Below, one piece after another: positions 56,801 through 64,000 of a stretch of 64,000 nucleotides of DNA. This stretch comes from G965212025 sp965215765 (GTDB lineage: Bacteria > Pseudomonadota > Gammaproteobacteria > Poriferisulfidales > Oxydemutatoraceae): contig OZ244118.1 of NCBI GenBank assembly GCA_965215765.1, positions 620,001 to 684,000 on the forward strand, given 5' to 3'. The notes under the pieces are model-generated. The model saw only the letters and a program-made list of their open reading frames with translations. It searched no databases and was not told where the DNA came from. The position numbers and the translations under genes are program-made. The first letter of the stretch is position 1. Each line of letters begins with the position of its first letter.

Positions 56801-59800
56801 TGTCATGGATGACCCAAGGGAAGCTGACGAAGTGGCAGCTGATCCAAGGGAAGTCGACACGATCAGGAGCGTCGTCATTGAATTTGAATGTTCAGGAGGT
56901 CGCAAAACTTGTGTGGATGTCAAAGACGTGTCCCAGACAGGCGGGGCAACAGTGGATGTTAAAAGCACGGGTTTGGAAGCGGTATGGGATGCAGGAAGGA
57001 CAGCAACACAGGTTCAAAGTTTTTTGCAAGCTCTGGGAGTGGCGTGGAACGCAGACTATATAACGCCGCGTGTGGCAACTGCGCGGATTTCTTTGAAGAC
57101 CAGAGTGAGGAATGTTTTAGGTGATATCGCCAAGCATGATACTACCCCCCGGGAGTATCGCTTGTCTTTCAGAATTCCTGATGGTGGGTCACTGGTGCTA
57201 TATGCCTCAAGTACTGAGCAAGCGGTTTTCAGAGCAGGCAAAAGGGTTTTCAGTGCAATAAGAGTTTCCAGCCCAATAACTGTCACAGGTAATGGGGAAT
57301 CGGTTGAGGAGCTTATTACCAGTGTCAGGATTACGCAGCAATGTGAGCCGAGCTGCGCGCGCCTGGGGTTGCTTCCTGATGCCAGCTCCATGGGCTTCGT
57401 AATCACTCCCGGCAGATACACCACGGCTACCGAAGTAAATCAGTATTTTTTAAGTACGCAGGGTGTTAGCTTTAGTCGTGTTCAAGCCCTTCTGAGTAAC
57501 AACATAGCCATGGCTTCCACAAGCAATAAGGTACTTTCTGTGACCTTGACTGTGACGGTTGGGTCTGACTTGCGTGGTCTAGGCAGGTCGTCTGCCGGAC
57601 TGGTTTATTTCTTGACTTTCAATGGGGTGCCGAAACTCGCTGACGATCTAACCAGTAGAGAAGGCAATGTGTTGGGGTTCAGCCCGTTCAGATCCATCAG
57701 GGTGACGGATGATCCAAGGGAAGCTGACCAGGTGGCGGCTGATCCAGGGGAAGTTGACACGATCAGGAGCGTCGCCATTGAATTTGAATGTTCGGATCGC
57801 ACAACTTGTGTGGACGTCAATGACGTGTCCCAGACAACTGTTTTGAAAGAGGAATGGGATGCAGGAAGGACAGCAACACAGGTTCAAAGTTCTTTGCGAG
57901 GTTTGGTGGTGGGATGGGGCGCGGACTATAAAGAGCCGCGTGAGGCAACTGCGCGGATTTCTTTGAGGACCAGCGTGAGGAATATTTTTGGTAGTGCCGT
58001 GACACACAGTACTGAGCCCTTGGAGTACAGTCTGTCTTTCAATCTTTCTGATGGGCATTCCATTCTTTCTGATGGTGAGCCACTGGTGCTGTATGACCCA
58101 AATACTGAGCAAACGGTTTTCAGAGCGGGTAAAAAAGTTTTCAGCGCAATAATAATTTCCAGCCCAATAATTGTCACAGGTAATGGGAAATCAGTTGAGG
58201 AGCTTGTCACCAGTGTCAGGATTACGCAGCAATGTAAGCCGAGCTGCGCGCGCCTGGGGTTGCTTCCCAACGCCAGCTCCATGGGCTTCGTGATCACTCC
58301 CGGCAGATACACCACGGCTACCGAAGTAGATCAGTATTTTTTGAGTACGCAGGGTGTTACCTTTAGTAGTATCAGAGCCCTTCTGAGTAGCAACATCGCC
58401 ATGGCTTCCACAAGCGAAAAGGTGCTTTCTGTGACCTTGACTGTGACGGTTGAATCTGACTTACGTGGTCTGAACAGGCTGTCCAATACACTGGAATACA
58501 GCTTGACTTTCAATGGGGCACCGACTCTCTCTGACGTTGACACGAGTAGAGGAGGCTATGTGTTGGGGTTCAGCCCATTCAGTTCAATAACTGTCACGGA
58601 TGACCCAGGGGAAGTTGACACGATCAGGAGCGTCGTCATTGAGTTTGAATGTTCAAGAGGTCGTGCAGCTTGTGTGGATGTCAAAGGCGTGTCCCGGACA
58701 GGTGGGGCAACAGTGCAGGTTCAAAGTACGGCTTTGAAAGTGGTATGGGATGCGGGAGAGACAGCGAAACAGGTTCAAAGTTCTTTGCGAGGTTTTGTGA
58801 CGGTATGGGGCGCAGACTATAAAGAGCAGCGTAAGGCAACTGCGCGGGTCGTTTTGGGGACCAGCGTGAGGAATATTCTTGGTGACGACGTTAGACACAG
58901 TACTGAGCCCTTGGAGTACAGTCTGTCTTTTAACCTTTCCAGTGATCTGCCGCGGTTGGATGACCCAAATACTGAGAAAACGGGTCCTGCCGTCGGGTTC
59001 CTCCCCCTCTCTGCAATAACAATAATAGGTGAAGCTATTGAGGGCGTGCCGGAAACCATTAGTGACATTAATGGCACCTTAAAGTGCGTGAATCGTGCTA
59101 CAACCTGTGCGAGTTTTGTTGGTGTGGAACCAGGTGATTTTTCCGGAACAACTTTGGGGGATGCAGAGATGTTTCTGAGAGGGCTGCAAGTGCGCTCGCG
59201 GTTTGCGTCTTACGAGGCAAAGCTGACTGTGTCAGTCGTGACTTCGTTGAACGGACTGGAACGCCCGTCCAACGAGCTTACGTATACTTTGACTTTCCCC
59301 ACACCTGGCAGCACACGCGACCGGCTTATTGCTCCGGCTTTTGCTGTTGACTTGAAGGTTGTGAATCCGTATCTGGATATGATTAATCCAGAGAACCTTG
59401 CTGCGGTAAAAGAGGCAGTTGTCGGGCATTGTATCGGTGATTATTTCGAAGATTCTGATGATGATGGTGTGCCAAACAATGTTGAGGCGCAGTTGGGTAC
59501 AGACTGTCTGAACCGCGATAGAAACAGTGGTTTTAATAATGTGGCAGGGGATAAGGGCAGACCTTATGTGAGAGTTGTTGGTGAACTGGTTTTGGATCAG
59601 CTACCTTTTATAGGCAATCTGGATAAGTTACCTTTAACGGACAGCTCGGGGGATCCTGGAATCGAATGCCAGACTTGCGTGGAAGTTTTATTTCTTGAAA
59701 TACAGTCTGAATGCACTTCTGCTTCTTCTGATTCTGTGGTTGGTAATGGCAACATCTCATTTCCCGGTGTGAACGTGTCTTCCTGTTATTTGGTGGGTCG

Positions 59801-61394
59801 CTTCTCCAGTTCTCCAACTGGAAGCGAAAATTCCACTTTATATGGGACGCTTTTCCCAAGACCTGGTTGGTCGGGGCTCTATGTGTTAGGTATTGACAAG
59901 TACGGCAACTGGTCTGTTGACGGGGATGGGGTCTTGGAAACGCTTATGGTATACACGCCACCAGTTTTGAGTTTGGGTCCAGACGTATATTCCATTACGG
60001 ATAAGGCAAACATCGGGGTGGAACTTCGTGGCAGAAGGACGCCGCCGTCGGTGGTGTATACGCCAACAGCCCCTGGTTTTACTCTTTTTGGTGACACCCG
60101 AGAATCTGGTTCTTTTGGTACTTACTGGGAAAGAGATCACAGAACCGTTCTTGTTGACGTGTCCAGCCCGCGACTTGTTACGCTGGTTGCAACAGACATA
60201 TTTGACAGGTCTCCTCCATATTTTGTAATGGGCAGGAGCACGCTTACTGTTATACAAGATTCACCCCCGTCATTCATATCTATTGGCTTGCAGAAAGATG
60301 GACGTTCAGCTGCTGTTATCAGCCTTGAGGATGATGCCAACTCCTACAGCCTCAACGTTTCGGGAGGGGCGCAAAGCACGGTGACAATTGTAGATGGGGA
60401 AGTCATGGTCATGGAGGGTGAAGAAGTCATGGTCTTGGAGGATGTAGGAGATCTTTTAGACCGAGTAAGAGGAACGTTTGACAGTGTTGCAACTCTGAAA
60501 GTTCGAGTCAGCAGCACCGATAATACAGTGGAAGCGCAATTTCCTGTTTTCAGCTCTACGAAGACTGCCGCAAATGCCGCCGCATGGACGAGGGCTGTCG
60601 TCAATCGGGATATCGTGGTTACGAGTTGCCTGACGGATCTGTGCGCCCCTGACAATCCTTTTGCATACGCATCGGTGAATTTAGGGCCAGGGGCTTACTT
60701 GTCGCACGTTATTGCATCCAGCCTTCGTGATTTTCCTGTTTCCTTTGACAAGGTGCGGGAAACGCTGAACGAGTTTGTGTCCGGGGAATTGAGCTTGGAT
60801 CCTGATCTCAACGGCACAGAGTTGCTCACGGATGTCATTTCCTACTCTGGTGCCGCCAGCAATGTTTCCGAGACAACAGCCAGCTTTGTTTTTGATTTGC
60901 GTCACAAGCCATTTACCAAAGATGGTCGCTTGGTGAAGCGAATTCTGGTTGATGGGGAATACAAATGGCGAGGTGTCGCTAACCTTGACGAAGATGGTTC
61001 GGTTTGGTACACGACCAAGAGAGATTCGACCTGTCCTTCTTCGGACGATGATTCGGCATGGTCTGACACGGACAATGGTTTTATCCCGGCAAGTGCGAGC
61101 ACACCCGTTCGTTGTGTTCGTTTGGACATTGTCGATGGAGGTTTGTACGCCAACGGCAGTAACGGTTACTACTCGGGTTCGATTTTTGGAGCTGGAGCTG
61201 ATGCCTTTCCATTGGCACATGTAGGTGGAGGCCGTGCCTACGACAGTTACGATACTTGGCTTATCGTTTTTGTAGTTCTTGCCGCGTTGCTTTACTCTGG
61301 GTCAGCCGGGGTCTGGACGATCTTGACGTTGCTGATGGTGATCGCCTTGTCCGTATGGAGGCGTAGGAGAGTCGCAGTACACAGCGAGTTGTAA
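50847..61394 (+). CDS. 3515-residue secreted repeat protein with C-terminal sorting-like tail
   Basis: The signal peptide (MKLIGKFLFLVLISFLLAAH) is followed by a unique N domain (about 25-180). Next come about 18-19 homologous half-modules of ~150 residues (to about 2830). These alternate between type A, with an IEFEC...C cysteine pair (for example IEFECSGGRKTCVDVK), and type B (RITQQCEPSCARLG). Seven A+B units of exactly 299 residues are nearly identical. Each half-module looks like a beta-sandwich adhesin repeat with one disulfide. A TSP3-like calcium motif (DSDDDGVPNNVEAQLGTD, near 2870) follows, then a ~640-residue C region including LVKRILVDGEYKWRG and CVRLDIVDGGLYANG. The tail has two hydrophobic stretches, GSAGVWTILTLLMV and RRRR, and ends VAVHSEL. 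Likely a long surface filament or adhesin; ligand unknown. Confidence 0.82.
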   Translation: MKLIGKFLFLVLISFLLAAHGQAQGQSPTRPPPTTCVDGVTTEFRGFSTGVAPFVYDERNPTCIPGYSGELDDVGAISQMITHTVECPDGRNDCLVLSRNIEDYFNGEVRRDALEVRNFFNGLKIHSTSYTAVIATLVITGIYKGTVEGGPTVEKTNIDRYRLTLKDGLPVLYDDSAIRKGDVLGFSPFSSLVVTHDPDEVDTRGRKEATTIRRVVIEFECSGEGHKDCLILKDASTSGATVKAKGEPLKVEWDIGGTAAQAQSSLRDLVVEWRADYNEPREATARVFLETSVRNIFGDVLMRNTIPFEYRLSFRIPDGGSLVLYASSTEQAVFRAGKRVFSAIRVSSPITVTGNGESVEELITSVRITQQCEPSCARLGLLPDASSMGFVITPGRYTTATEVNQYFLSTQGVSFSSVRALLSSNVAIASTSEKVLRVTLAVTVGSDLRGLNRLSNTLEYSLTFNGEPTVESTNREDLNVLRSFPFSSATVMDDPREADEVAADPREVDTIRSVVIEFECSGGRKTCVDVKDVSQTGGATVDVKSTGLEAVWDAGRTATQVQSFLQALGVAWNADYITPRVATARISLKTRVRNVLGDIAKHDTTPREYRLSFRIPDGGSLVLYASSTEQAVFRAGKRVFSAIRVSSPITVTGNGESVEELITSVRITQQCEPSCARLGLLPDASSMGFVITPGRYTTATEVNQYFLSTQGVSFSSVRALLSSNVAIASTSEKVLRVTLAVTVGSDLRGLNRLSNTLEYSLTFNGEPTVESTNREDLNVLRSFPFSSATVMDDPREADEVAADPREVDTIRSVVIEFECSGGRKTCVDVKDVSQTGGATVDVKSTGLEAVWDAGRTATQVQSFLQALGVAWNADYITPRVATARISLKTRVRNVLGDIAKHDTTPREYRLSFRIPDGGSLVLYASSTEQAVFRPGKGVFSAIRVSSPLTVTGNGESVEELITSVRITQQCKPSCARLGLLPDASSMGFVITPGRYTTATEVDQYFLSTQGVSFSSVRALLSSNVAMASTSENVLRVTLAVTVGSDLRGLNRLSNTLEYSLTFNGEPTVESTNRENLNVLRSFPFSSATVMDDPREADEVAADPREVDTIRSVVIEFECSGGRKTCVDVKDVSQTGGATVDVKSTGLEAVWDAGRTAAQVQSFLQALGVAWSADYISPRVATARISLNTRVRNILGDIAKHDTTPREYRLSFRIPDGGPLVLYDPSTEQAVFRPGKRVFSAIRVSSPITVTGNGESVEELITSVRITQLCEPSCARLGLLPDASSMGFVITPGRYTTATEVNQYFLSTQGVSFSSVRALLSSNVAMASTSEKVLSVTLTVTVGSDLRGLGRSSAGLVYFLTFNGEPTVEATNRENLNVLRSFPFSSATVMDDPREPDEVAADPGEVDTIRSVVIEFECSGGRKTCVDVKDASQTGGATVDVKSTGLEAVWDAGRTAAQVQSFLQALGVAWSADYITPRVATARISLKTRVRNVLGDIAKHDTTPREYRLSFRIPDGGSLVLDDPSTEQAVFRAGKRVFSAIRVSSPITVTGNGESVEELITSVRITQLCEPSCARLGLLPDASSMGFVITPGRYTTATEVDQYFLSTQGVTFSRVQALLSSNVAIASTSEKVLRVTLTVTVGSDLRGLNRLSNTLEYSLTFNGEPTVEATNRENLNVLRSFPFSSATVMDDPREPDEVAADPREVDTIRSVVIEFECSGGRKTCVDVKDVSQTGGATVDVKSTGLEAVWDAGRTATQVQSFLQALGVAWSADYISPRVATARISLKTRVRNILGDIAKHDTTPREYRLSFRIPDGGPLVLDDPSTEQAVFRAGKRVFSAIRVSSPITVTGNGESVEELITSVRITQQCEPSCARLGLLPDASSMGFVITPGRYTTATEVVQYILSTQGVSFSSVRALLSSNVAMASTSEKVLRVTLAVTVGSDLRGLNRLSNTLEYSLTFNGEPTVESTNREDLNVLRSFPFSSATVMDDPREADEVAADPREVDTIRSVVIEFECSGGRKTCVDVKDVSQTGGATVDVKSTGLEAVWDAGRTATQVQSFLQALGVAWNADYITPRVATARISLKTRVRNVLGDIAKHDTTPREYRLSFRIPDGGSLVLYASSTEQAVFRAGKRVFSAIRVSSPITVTGNGESVEELITSVRITQQCEPSCARLGLLPDASSMGFVITPGRYTTATEVNQYFLSTQGVSFSRVQALLSNNIAMASTSNKVLSVTLTVTVGSDLRGLGRSSAGLVYFLTFNGVPKLADDLTSREGNVLGFSPFRSIRVTDDPREADQVAADPGEVDTIRSVAIEFECSDRTTCVDVNDVSQTTVLKEEWDAGRTATQVQSSLRGLVVGWGADYKEPREATARISLRTSVRNIFGSAVTHSTEPLEYSLSFNLSDGHSILSDGEPLVLYDPNTEQTVFRAGKKVFSAIIISSPIIVTGNGKSVEELVTSVRITQQCKPSCARLGLLPNASSMGFVITPGRYTTATEVDQYFLSTQGVTFSSIRALLSSNIAMASTSEKVLSVTLTVTVESDLRGLNRLSNTLEYSLTFNGAPTLSDVDTSRGGYVLGFSPFSSITVTDDPGEVDTIRSVVIEFECSRGRAACVDVKGVSRTGGATVQVQSTALKVVWDAGETAKQVQSSLRGFVTVWGADYKEQRKATARVVLGTSVRNILGDDVRHSTEPLEYSLSFNLSSDLPRLDDPNTEKTGPAVGFLPLSAITIIGEAIEGVPETISDINGTLKCVNRATTCASFVGVEPGDFSGTTLGDAEMFLRGLQVRSRFASYEAKLTVSVVTSLNGLERPSNELTYTLTFPTPGSTRDRLIAPAFAVDLKVVNPYLDMINPENLAAVKEAVVGHCIGDYFEDSDDDGVPNNVEAQLGTDCLNRDRNSGFNNVAGDKGRPYVRVVGELVLDQLPFIGNLDKLPLTDSSGDPGIECQTCVEVLFLEIQSECTSASSDSVVGNGNISFPGVNVSSCYLVGRFSSSPTGSENSTLYGTLFPRPGWSGLYVLGIDKYGNWSVDGDGVLETLMVYTPPVLSLGPDVYSITDKANIGVELRGRRTPPSVVYTPTAPGFTLFGDTRESGSFGTYWERDHRTVLVDVSSPRLVTLVATDIFDRSPPYFVMGRSTLTVIQDSPPSFISIGLQKDGRSAAVISLEDDANSYSLNVSGGAQSTVTIVDGEVMVMEGEEVMVLEDVGDLLDRVRGTFDSVATLKVRVSSTDNTVEAQFPVFSSTKTAANAAAWTRAVVNRDIVVTSCLTDLCAPDNPFAYASVNLGPGAYLSHVIASSLRDFPVSFDKVRETLNEFVSGELSLDPDLNGTELLTDVISYSGAASNVSETTASFVFDLRHKPFTKDGRLVKRILVDGEYKWRGVANLDEDGSVWYTTKRDSTCPSSDDDSAWSDTDNGFIPASASTPVRCVRLDIVDGGLYANGSNGYYSGSIFGAGADAFPLAHVGGGRAYDSYDTWLIVFVVLAALLYSGSAGVWTILTLLMVIALSVWRRRRVAVHSEL
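51780..57650 (+). repeat. 897-bp in-frame tandem repeats inside the giant gene
   Basis: The phrase GAGCCGAG(T/C)TGCGCGCGC recurs near 51961, 52858, 53755, 54652, 55549, 56446 and 57343, an exact period of 897 bp (299 codons). Adjacent units differ at only a few percent of positions; units 1 and 2 are almost the same over hundreds of bases. A further unit (near 58234) is more diverged and 6 bp shorter. Confidence 0.95.
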
Positions 61395-61418
61395 CTAACT
61401 CAGACCAGGGAAGAAAGA

Positions 61419-61444
61419 CGGGGGCTTTGGTACCCGCATTTTTT
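61419..61444 (+). terminator. weakened terminator after the giant gene
   Basis: Same sequence as 47283-47308, within the duplicated 3-kb block. Confidence 0.4.
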
Positions 61445-61660
61445 GTCTTTTTTATTTGCGCAGCAGTCTTGAACAAACACTCGGATGGCTGACTTCAAGG
61501 CACTTGTTGAATAATTCAGTTTACTCTTGTCCTTTCAGGTTTCAGCGTTAAAAAAAGCGGCAAGTAATAAAATTCCCAAGGTTAATTCAGGGATGATCCG
61601 TAGTGATCTTTCTTTCCATTTCGCTTCAAAAGGTTCTGTGATGGGAGGTTTTGGTTCTTG

Positions 61661-62685
61661 ATGATGAAGGCGGGAAGGCAAGAACAAATCCATCTGTGGC
61701 TCCGCGATATATTAGGTGAAAGGTTCAGTATTTCAGGACTAACGGGAGACGCCAGCTTCAGAAAATACTACAGAGTCAAAACATCAGTTCAGAGCTTCGT
61801 GCTCAAGGATGCAGACCGCGAAGAGGAGAATCTGCGGCAATTTGTGTTCGTCAGCAAACGCTTGCAGAGTTCCGGGTTACATGTTCCGACCATTGAACAC
61901 GCGGACTTTCAGAAAAACCTGCTACTTCTGGAGGATCTCGGTGACCAACTACTGTTGAGTTGCGTCAATGATGCCAATGCCGGGTATTTCTACCGACAAG
62001 CCATTCAAGACCTTTTACTCACCCAGAAGACCAGCACTGACAAGCTTTTACTTTATGGTGAAAGCAAGCTTCAAGACAAGTGTGTGAGAAATATTTGGGT
62101 TACCGCTTTTCCTCGGCAGATGACCGTGTTTTCAAGAGTACCGGACAAATCTTGGTTGAAAACGCCCTGTCGCAGCCACAAGTTTTCGTCCACGGAGATT
62201 ACCATTCCAGGAATATTCTGGTTCAGTCCAATGGCTTGGCTCATATTGATTACCAGGATGCGGTTACCGGGTCACTCTGTTATGACCTGGTCTCTCTCCT
62301 GAAGGATTGCTACATCAAATGGCCGAACGGGAAGATTGAGGCTTGGATTGATGACTGCCTGAGTCTGAGGAACAAGGCCGGCCATGTTTCAGACTTCACG
62401 ATGAAGCAGTTCAGGCACTGGTTTGACCTGATGGGACTTCAGCGGCATTTGAAAGCATCAGGCATATTTTGTCGCTTGCTGAAACGGGACGGGAAAAGTG
62501 GCTACCTGAAAGACGTGCCGAGAGTATTTCAGCACATGCTGGTGTGTGGCTACCTGAAGAAGCCGGTTATTTCTGTGTGCGAAAAATGGAAATTCAATGC
62601 CATTTTTCACGGTTTATGGAAGATTGCCGGAGAAAGCTGTCGTGGTTTCGTCTCCACTTTCAGTACGAGCGGGGCAAGCGGGTGA
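61661..62685 (+). pseudogene. amgK copy 3, frameshifted
   Basis: Offset exactly 14,136 bp from copy 2 and carrying the same 22-bp net loss, so the frame breaks at the same codon. The HGDYHSRN half remains open in another frame (62080 onward). Near 62546 the tail is cut and joined to the murU-start/RHS junction piece. No complete kinase. Confidence 0.88.
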
Positions 62686-62851
62686 AAACAATGATTCTGG
62701 CCGCCGGGCGCGGAAAAAGTGGCTACCTGAAAGACGTGCCAAGAGTATTTCAGCACATGCTGGTGTGCTGTGATCAATACGCCGAGCTGCATGGGTTTCG
62801 GAAACTGCTTGGGCGTTTGTACGGTTTATTCACTGACACGGTGGTTTCGAA
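62546..62851 (+). repeat. amgK-tail/murU-start shuffled repeats, block 3
   Basis: One RHS-containing junction piece (near 62620-62680) and one amgK-tail piece (62710-62851) precede the intact murU. It is the shortest of the three blocks. Confidence 0.85.
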
Positions 62852-63520
62852 GTGAAGGCAATGATTCTGGCTGCCGGGCGCGGGATAAGACTGCAACCCT
62901 TGACGCGCCATATCCCGAAGCCGGTTATTTCGGTGGGTGGCGAGATGTTAATTGAAAGGCATATTCGCAAGCTCGCACAGACCGGTTACAGTGAGGTCAT
63001 CATCAACGTCTCATACTTGGCCGATGTCATCAAACAAAAAGTTGGTTACGGCGAACGCCACGGTATACGGATCATTTACTCGGATGAAGGGAATTGTCCT
63101 TTGAACACCGGTGGCGGGGTCAAAAACGCTTTGGGCAAGCTTGGTCACTCCCCGTTCTTACTTGTTAGTGCAGACGTGTTTACCGATTGGAATTTTTCAA
63201 CGATCAACTTGCAACAAAATGTTTCCGGGCACTTGTTTCTGGTGAAGCGCAGCGGTGAAGCGCGTGAAAACCATTTTTCAATTGTTGATGGCAAAGTGGT
63301 CAGAGATCCGACACAGGAATTGGTCTACGCCGGGATTGGGGTATTCAGGCCGCAAATCTTTGCAGATATTGAAAAACAGGTTTTCCCCCTGAGGGAAGTT
63401 CTGGACTGTGCTGCTTTGAATAAGTCCCTTGGTGGAGAAGTGTACGATGGCTGCATATTGGATGTTGGCACCGTTGGCGGCCTCAGCGAGGCAAGGAGGC
63501 ACTCAGTCTATGGCAAGTGA
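62852..63520 (+). CDS. murU: MurU-type nucleotidyltransferase, intact (copy 2 complete)
   Basis: 222 residues, about 97% identical by eye to the murU at 43890, with the full signature LAAGRGIRLQPLTRHIPKP and the C-terminal GTVGGLSEARRHSVYGK. GTG start overlapping TGA of the amgK-tail repeat. Since its adjacent amgK is broken, the kinase step would have to come from the gene at 42385. The 3' flank is shorter than in the other copies: the small-peptide region is missing. Confidence 0.84.
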   Translation: MKAMILAAGRGIRLQPLTRHIPKPVISVGGEMLIERHIRKLAQTGYSEVIINVSYLADVIKQKVGYGERHGIRIIYSDEGNCPLNTGGGVKNALGKLGHSPFLLVSADVFTDWNFSTINLQQNVSGHLFLVKRSGEARENHFSIVDGKVVRDPTQELVYAGIGVFRPQIFADIEKQVFPLREVLDCAALNKSLGGEVYDGCILDVGTVGGLSEARRHSVYGK

Positions 63521-63633
63521 GCCCCGTCATGGTTTTTACCGGGCTTGTCAATTCTGCGCGTCATCCGATCCTGTTGCCTTGTGCTCATTGCCCGCTGTGT
63601 GTTCTTTCGCTTGATTGAAAAACAGAACGTTAA

Positions 63634-64000
63634 ATGAAACTGGTTGAAAAATTCCTGTCGCTGATCCTGATCAGCTTTTTGCCGACCGCTTACGGACATG
63701 AACCAGAATGCCCCGCCAACGTGCCAGTTGTGATTAATGGATTTGCCGGTGGCGTGAAGCTATTTGACATTGTTGATTCAGCTTGTCTTCCAGGAGTATC
63801 AGGGAGTTTCAACACGATGGGTCAGGCAGACATGGTTCTTCATACTGTTATGTGTCCAGGTGGCGAGAATGGCTGTATTGAATTGGAATGTTCAGAAGGT
63901 CGCACAACTTGTGTTGACTTCAAAGGCGTACTTCAGACAGGGGGGGCAGCAACACAGCTTCAAAGTTCTTTGCGGGATTTGGTGGTGGTATGGGGTGCGG
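63634..64000 (+). CDS. another giant-type secreted paralog, truncated by the window end
   Basis: ATG 63634 opens a frame that stays open to the window end (122 residues seen). The signal peptide MKLVEKFLSLILISFLPTAY is followed by an N domain aligned with that of the 50847 protein: a CLPGVSGSFNTMG match to CIPGYSGELDDVG, and CPGGENGCIELEC. The first half-module includes GRTTCVDFKGV and LQSSLRDLVVVWGA. The 5' context (AACAGAACGTTAA before ATG) equals that at 50847 and 45148. Confidence 0.85.
   Translation, partial: MKLVEKFLSLILISFLPTAYGHEPECPANVPVVINGFAGGVKLFDIVDSACLPGVSGSFNTMGQADMVLHTVMCPGGENGCIELECSEGRTTCVDFKGVLQTGGAATQLQSSLRDLVVVWGA

Noticed and set aside
51400..58100. Repeated minus-strand frames of about 120-141 codons inside the giant gene
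   Set aside because: They recur with the 897-bp period and are shadows of the plus-strand repeats; no start sites or known motifs.

Overview
The window most resembles a gammaproteobacterial chromosome segment with moderate G+C. It carries a choXWV-type choline importer, betB/betA for glycine betaine synthesis, an amgK-murU cell-wall recycling pair, and initiator tRNA and tRNA-Leu genes of ordinary bacterial form. The species cannot be named from the sequence. The choline genes, the large load of secreted repeat proteins and the accumulating pseudogenes would fit a marine or host-associated bacterium, but this is inference.

Layout. 0-1 kb: tRNA-Leu(GAG) with a 369-bp tandem duplication of its 3' part. 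1-2.5 kb: a CPA2-type cation/proton antiporter. 2.6-4.7 kb: two AT-rich, cysteine-containing secreted paralogs. 4.7-9.9 kb (minus strand): choX2-choW-choV-choX1, where choX and its 3' flank are duplicated. 10.1-13.6 kb: betB and betA, with their junction and the betA tail multiplied as debris up to 14.5 kb. 14.5-16.1 kb: a Fic protein, followed by a 49-bp repeat array. 16.6-23.0 kb: an accretion zone built on tRNA-fMet, with one intact tRNA and three decayed copies. It holds a broken restriction-modification-like pair and five tandem paralogs of a small, possibly ribbon-helix-helix protein. 23.0-23.6 kb: six 90-bp repeats. 23.8-30.9 kb: a lipoprotein coupled to a 2163-residue SpvB/FG-GAP/RHS protein.

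31-64 kb is one expanding locus of secreted proteins. Two proteins end in dockerin-like calcium motifs. The later ones end in a shared glycine/serine, hydrophobic, arginine-cluster tail. Several share a sigma70-like promoter, a ~150-nt 5' leader with three conserved hairpins, and one signal peptide. The locus grew by tandem duplication of a unit running from RHS middle and 3' end through the secreted gene and amgK to murU, which leaves graded RHS, amgK and murU pseudogenes. The largest product is a 3515-residue protein with seven 897-bp repeats. A short sister gene at 45.1 kb lost all repeats and has its signal peptide out of frame. Another paralog begins at 63.6 kb and runs off the end.

Two themes stand out. 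One is the leader/signal-peptide/C-terminal-tail system for deploying a diversifying set of surface proteins. The other is pervasive copying of gene ends and gene junctions (tRNA-Leu, choX, betB/betA, tRNA-fMet, RHS, amgK/murU). All functional calls come from motif recognition by eye; no database search was run.
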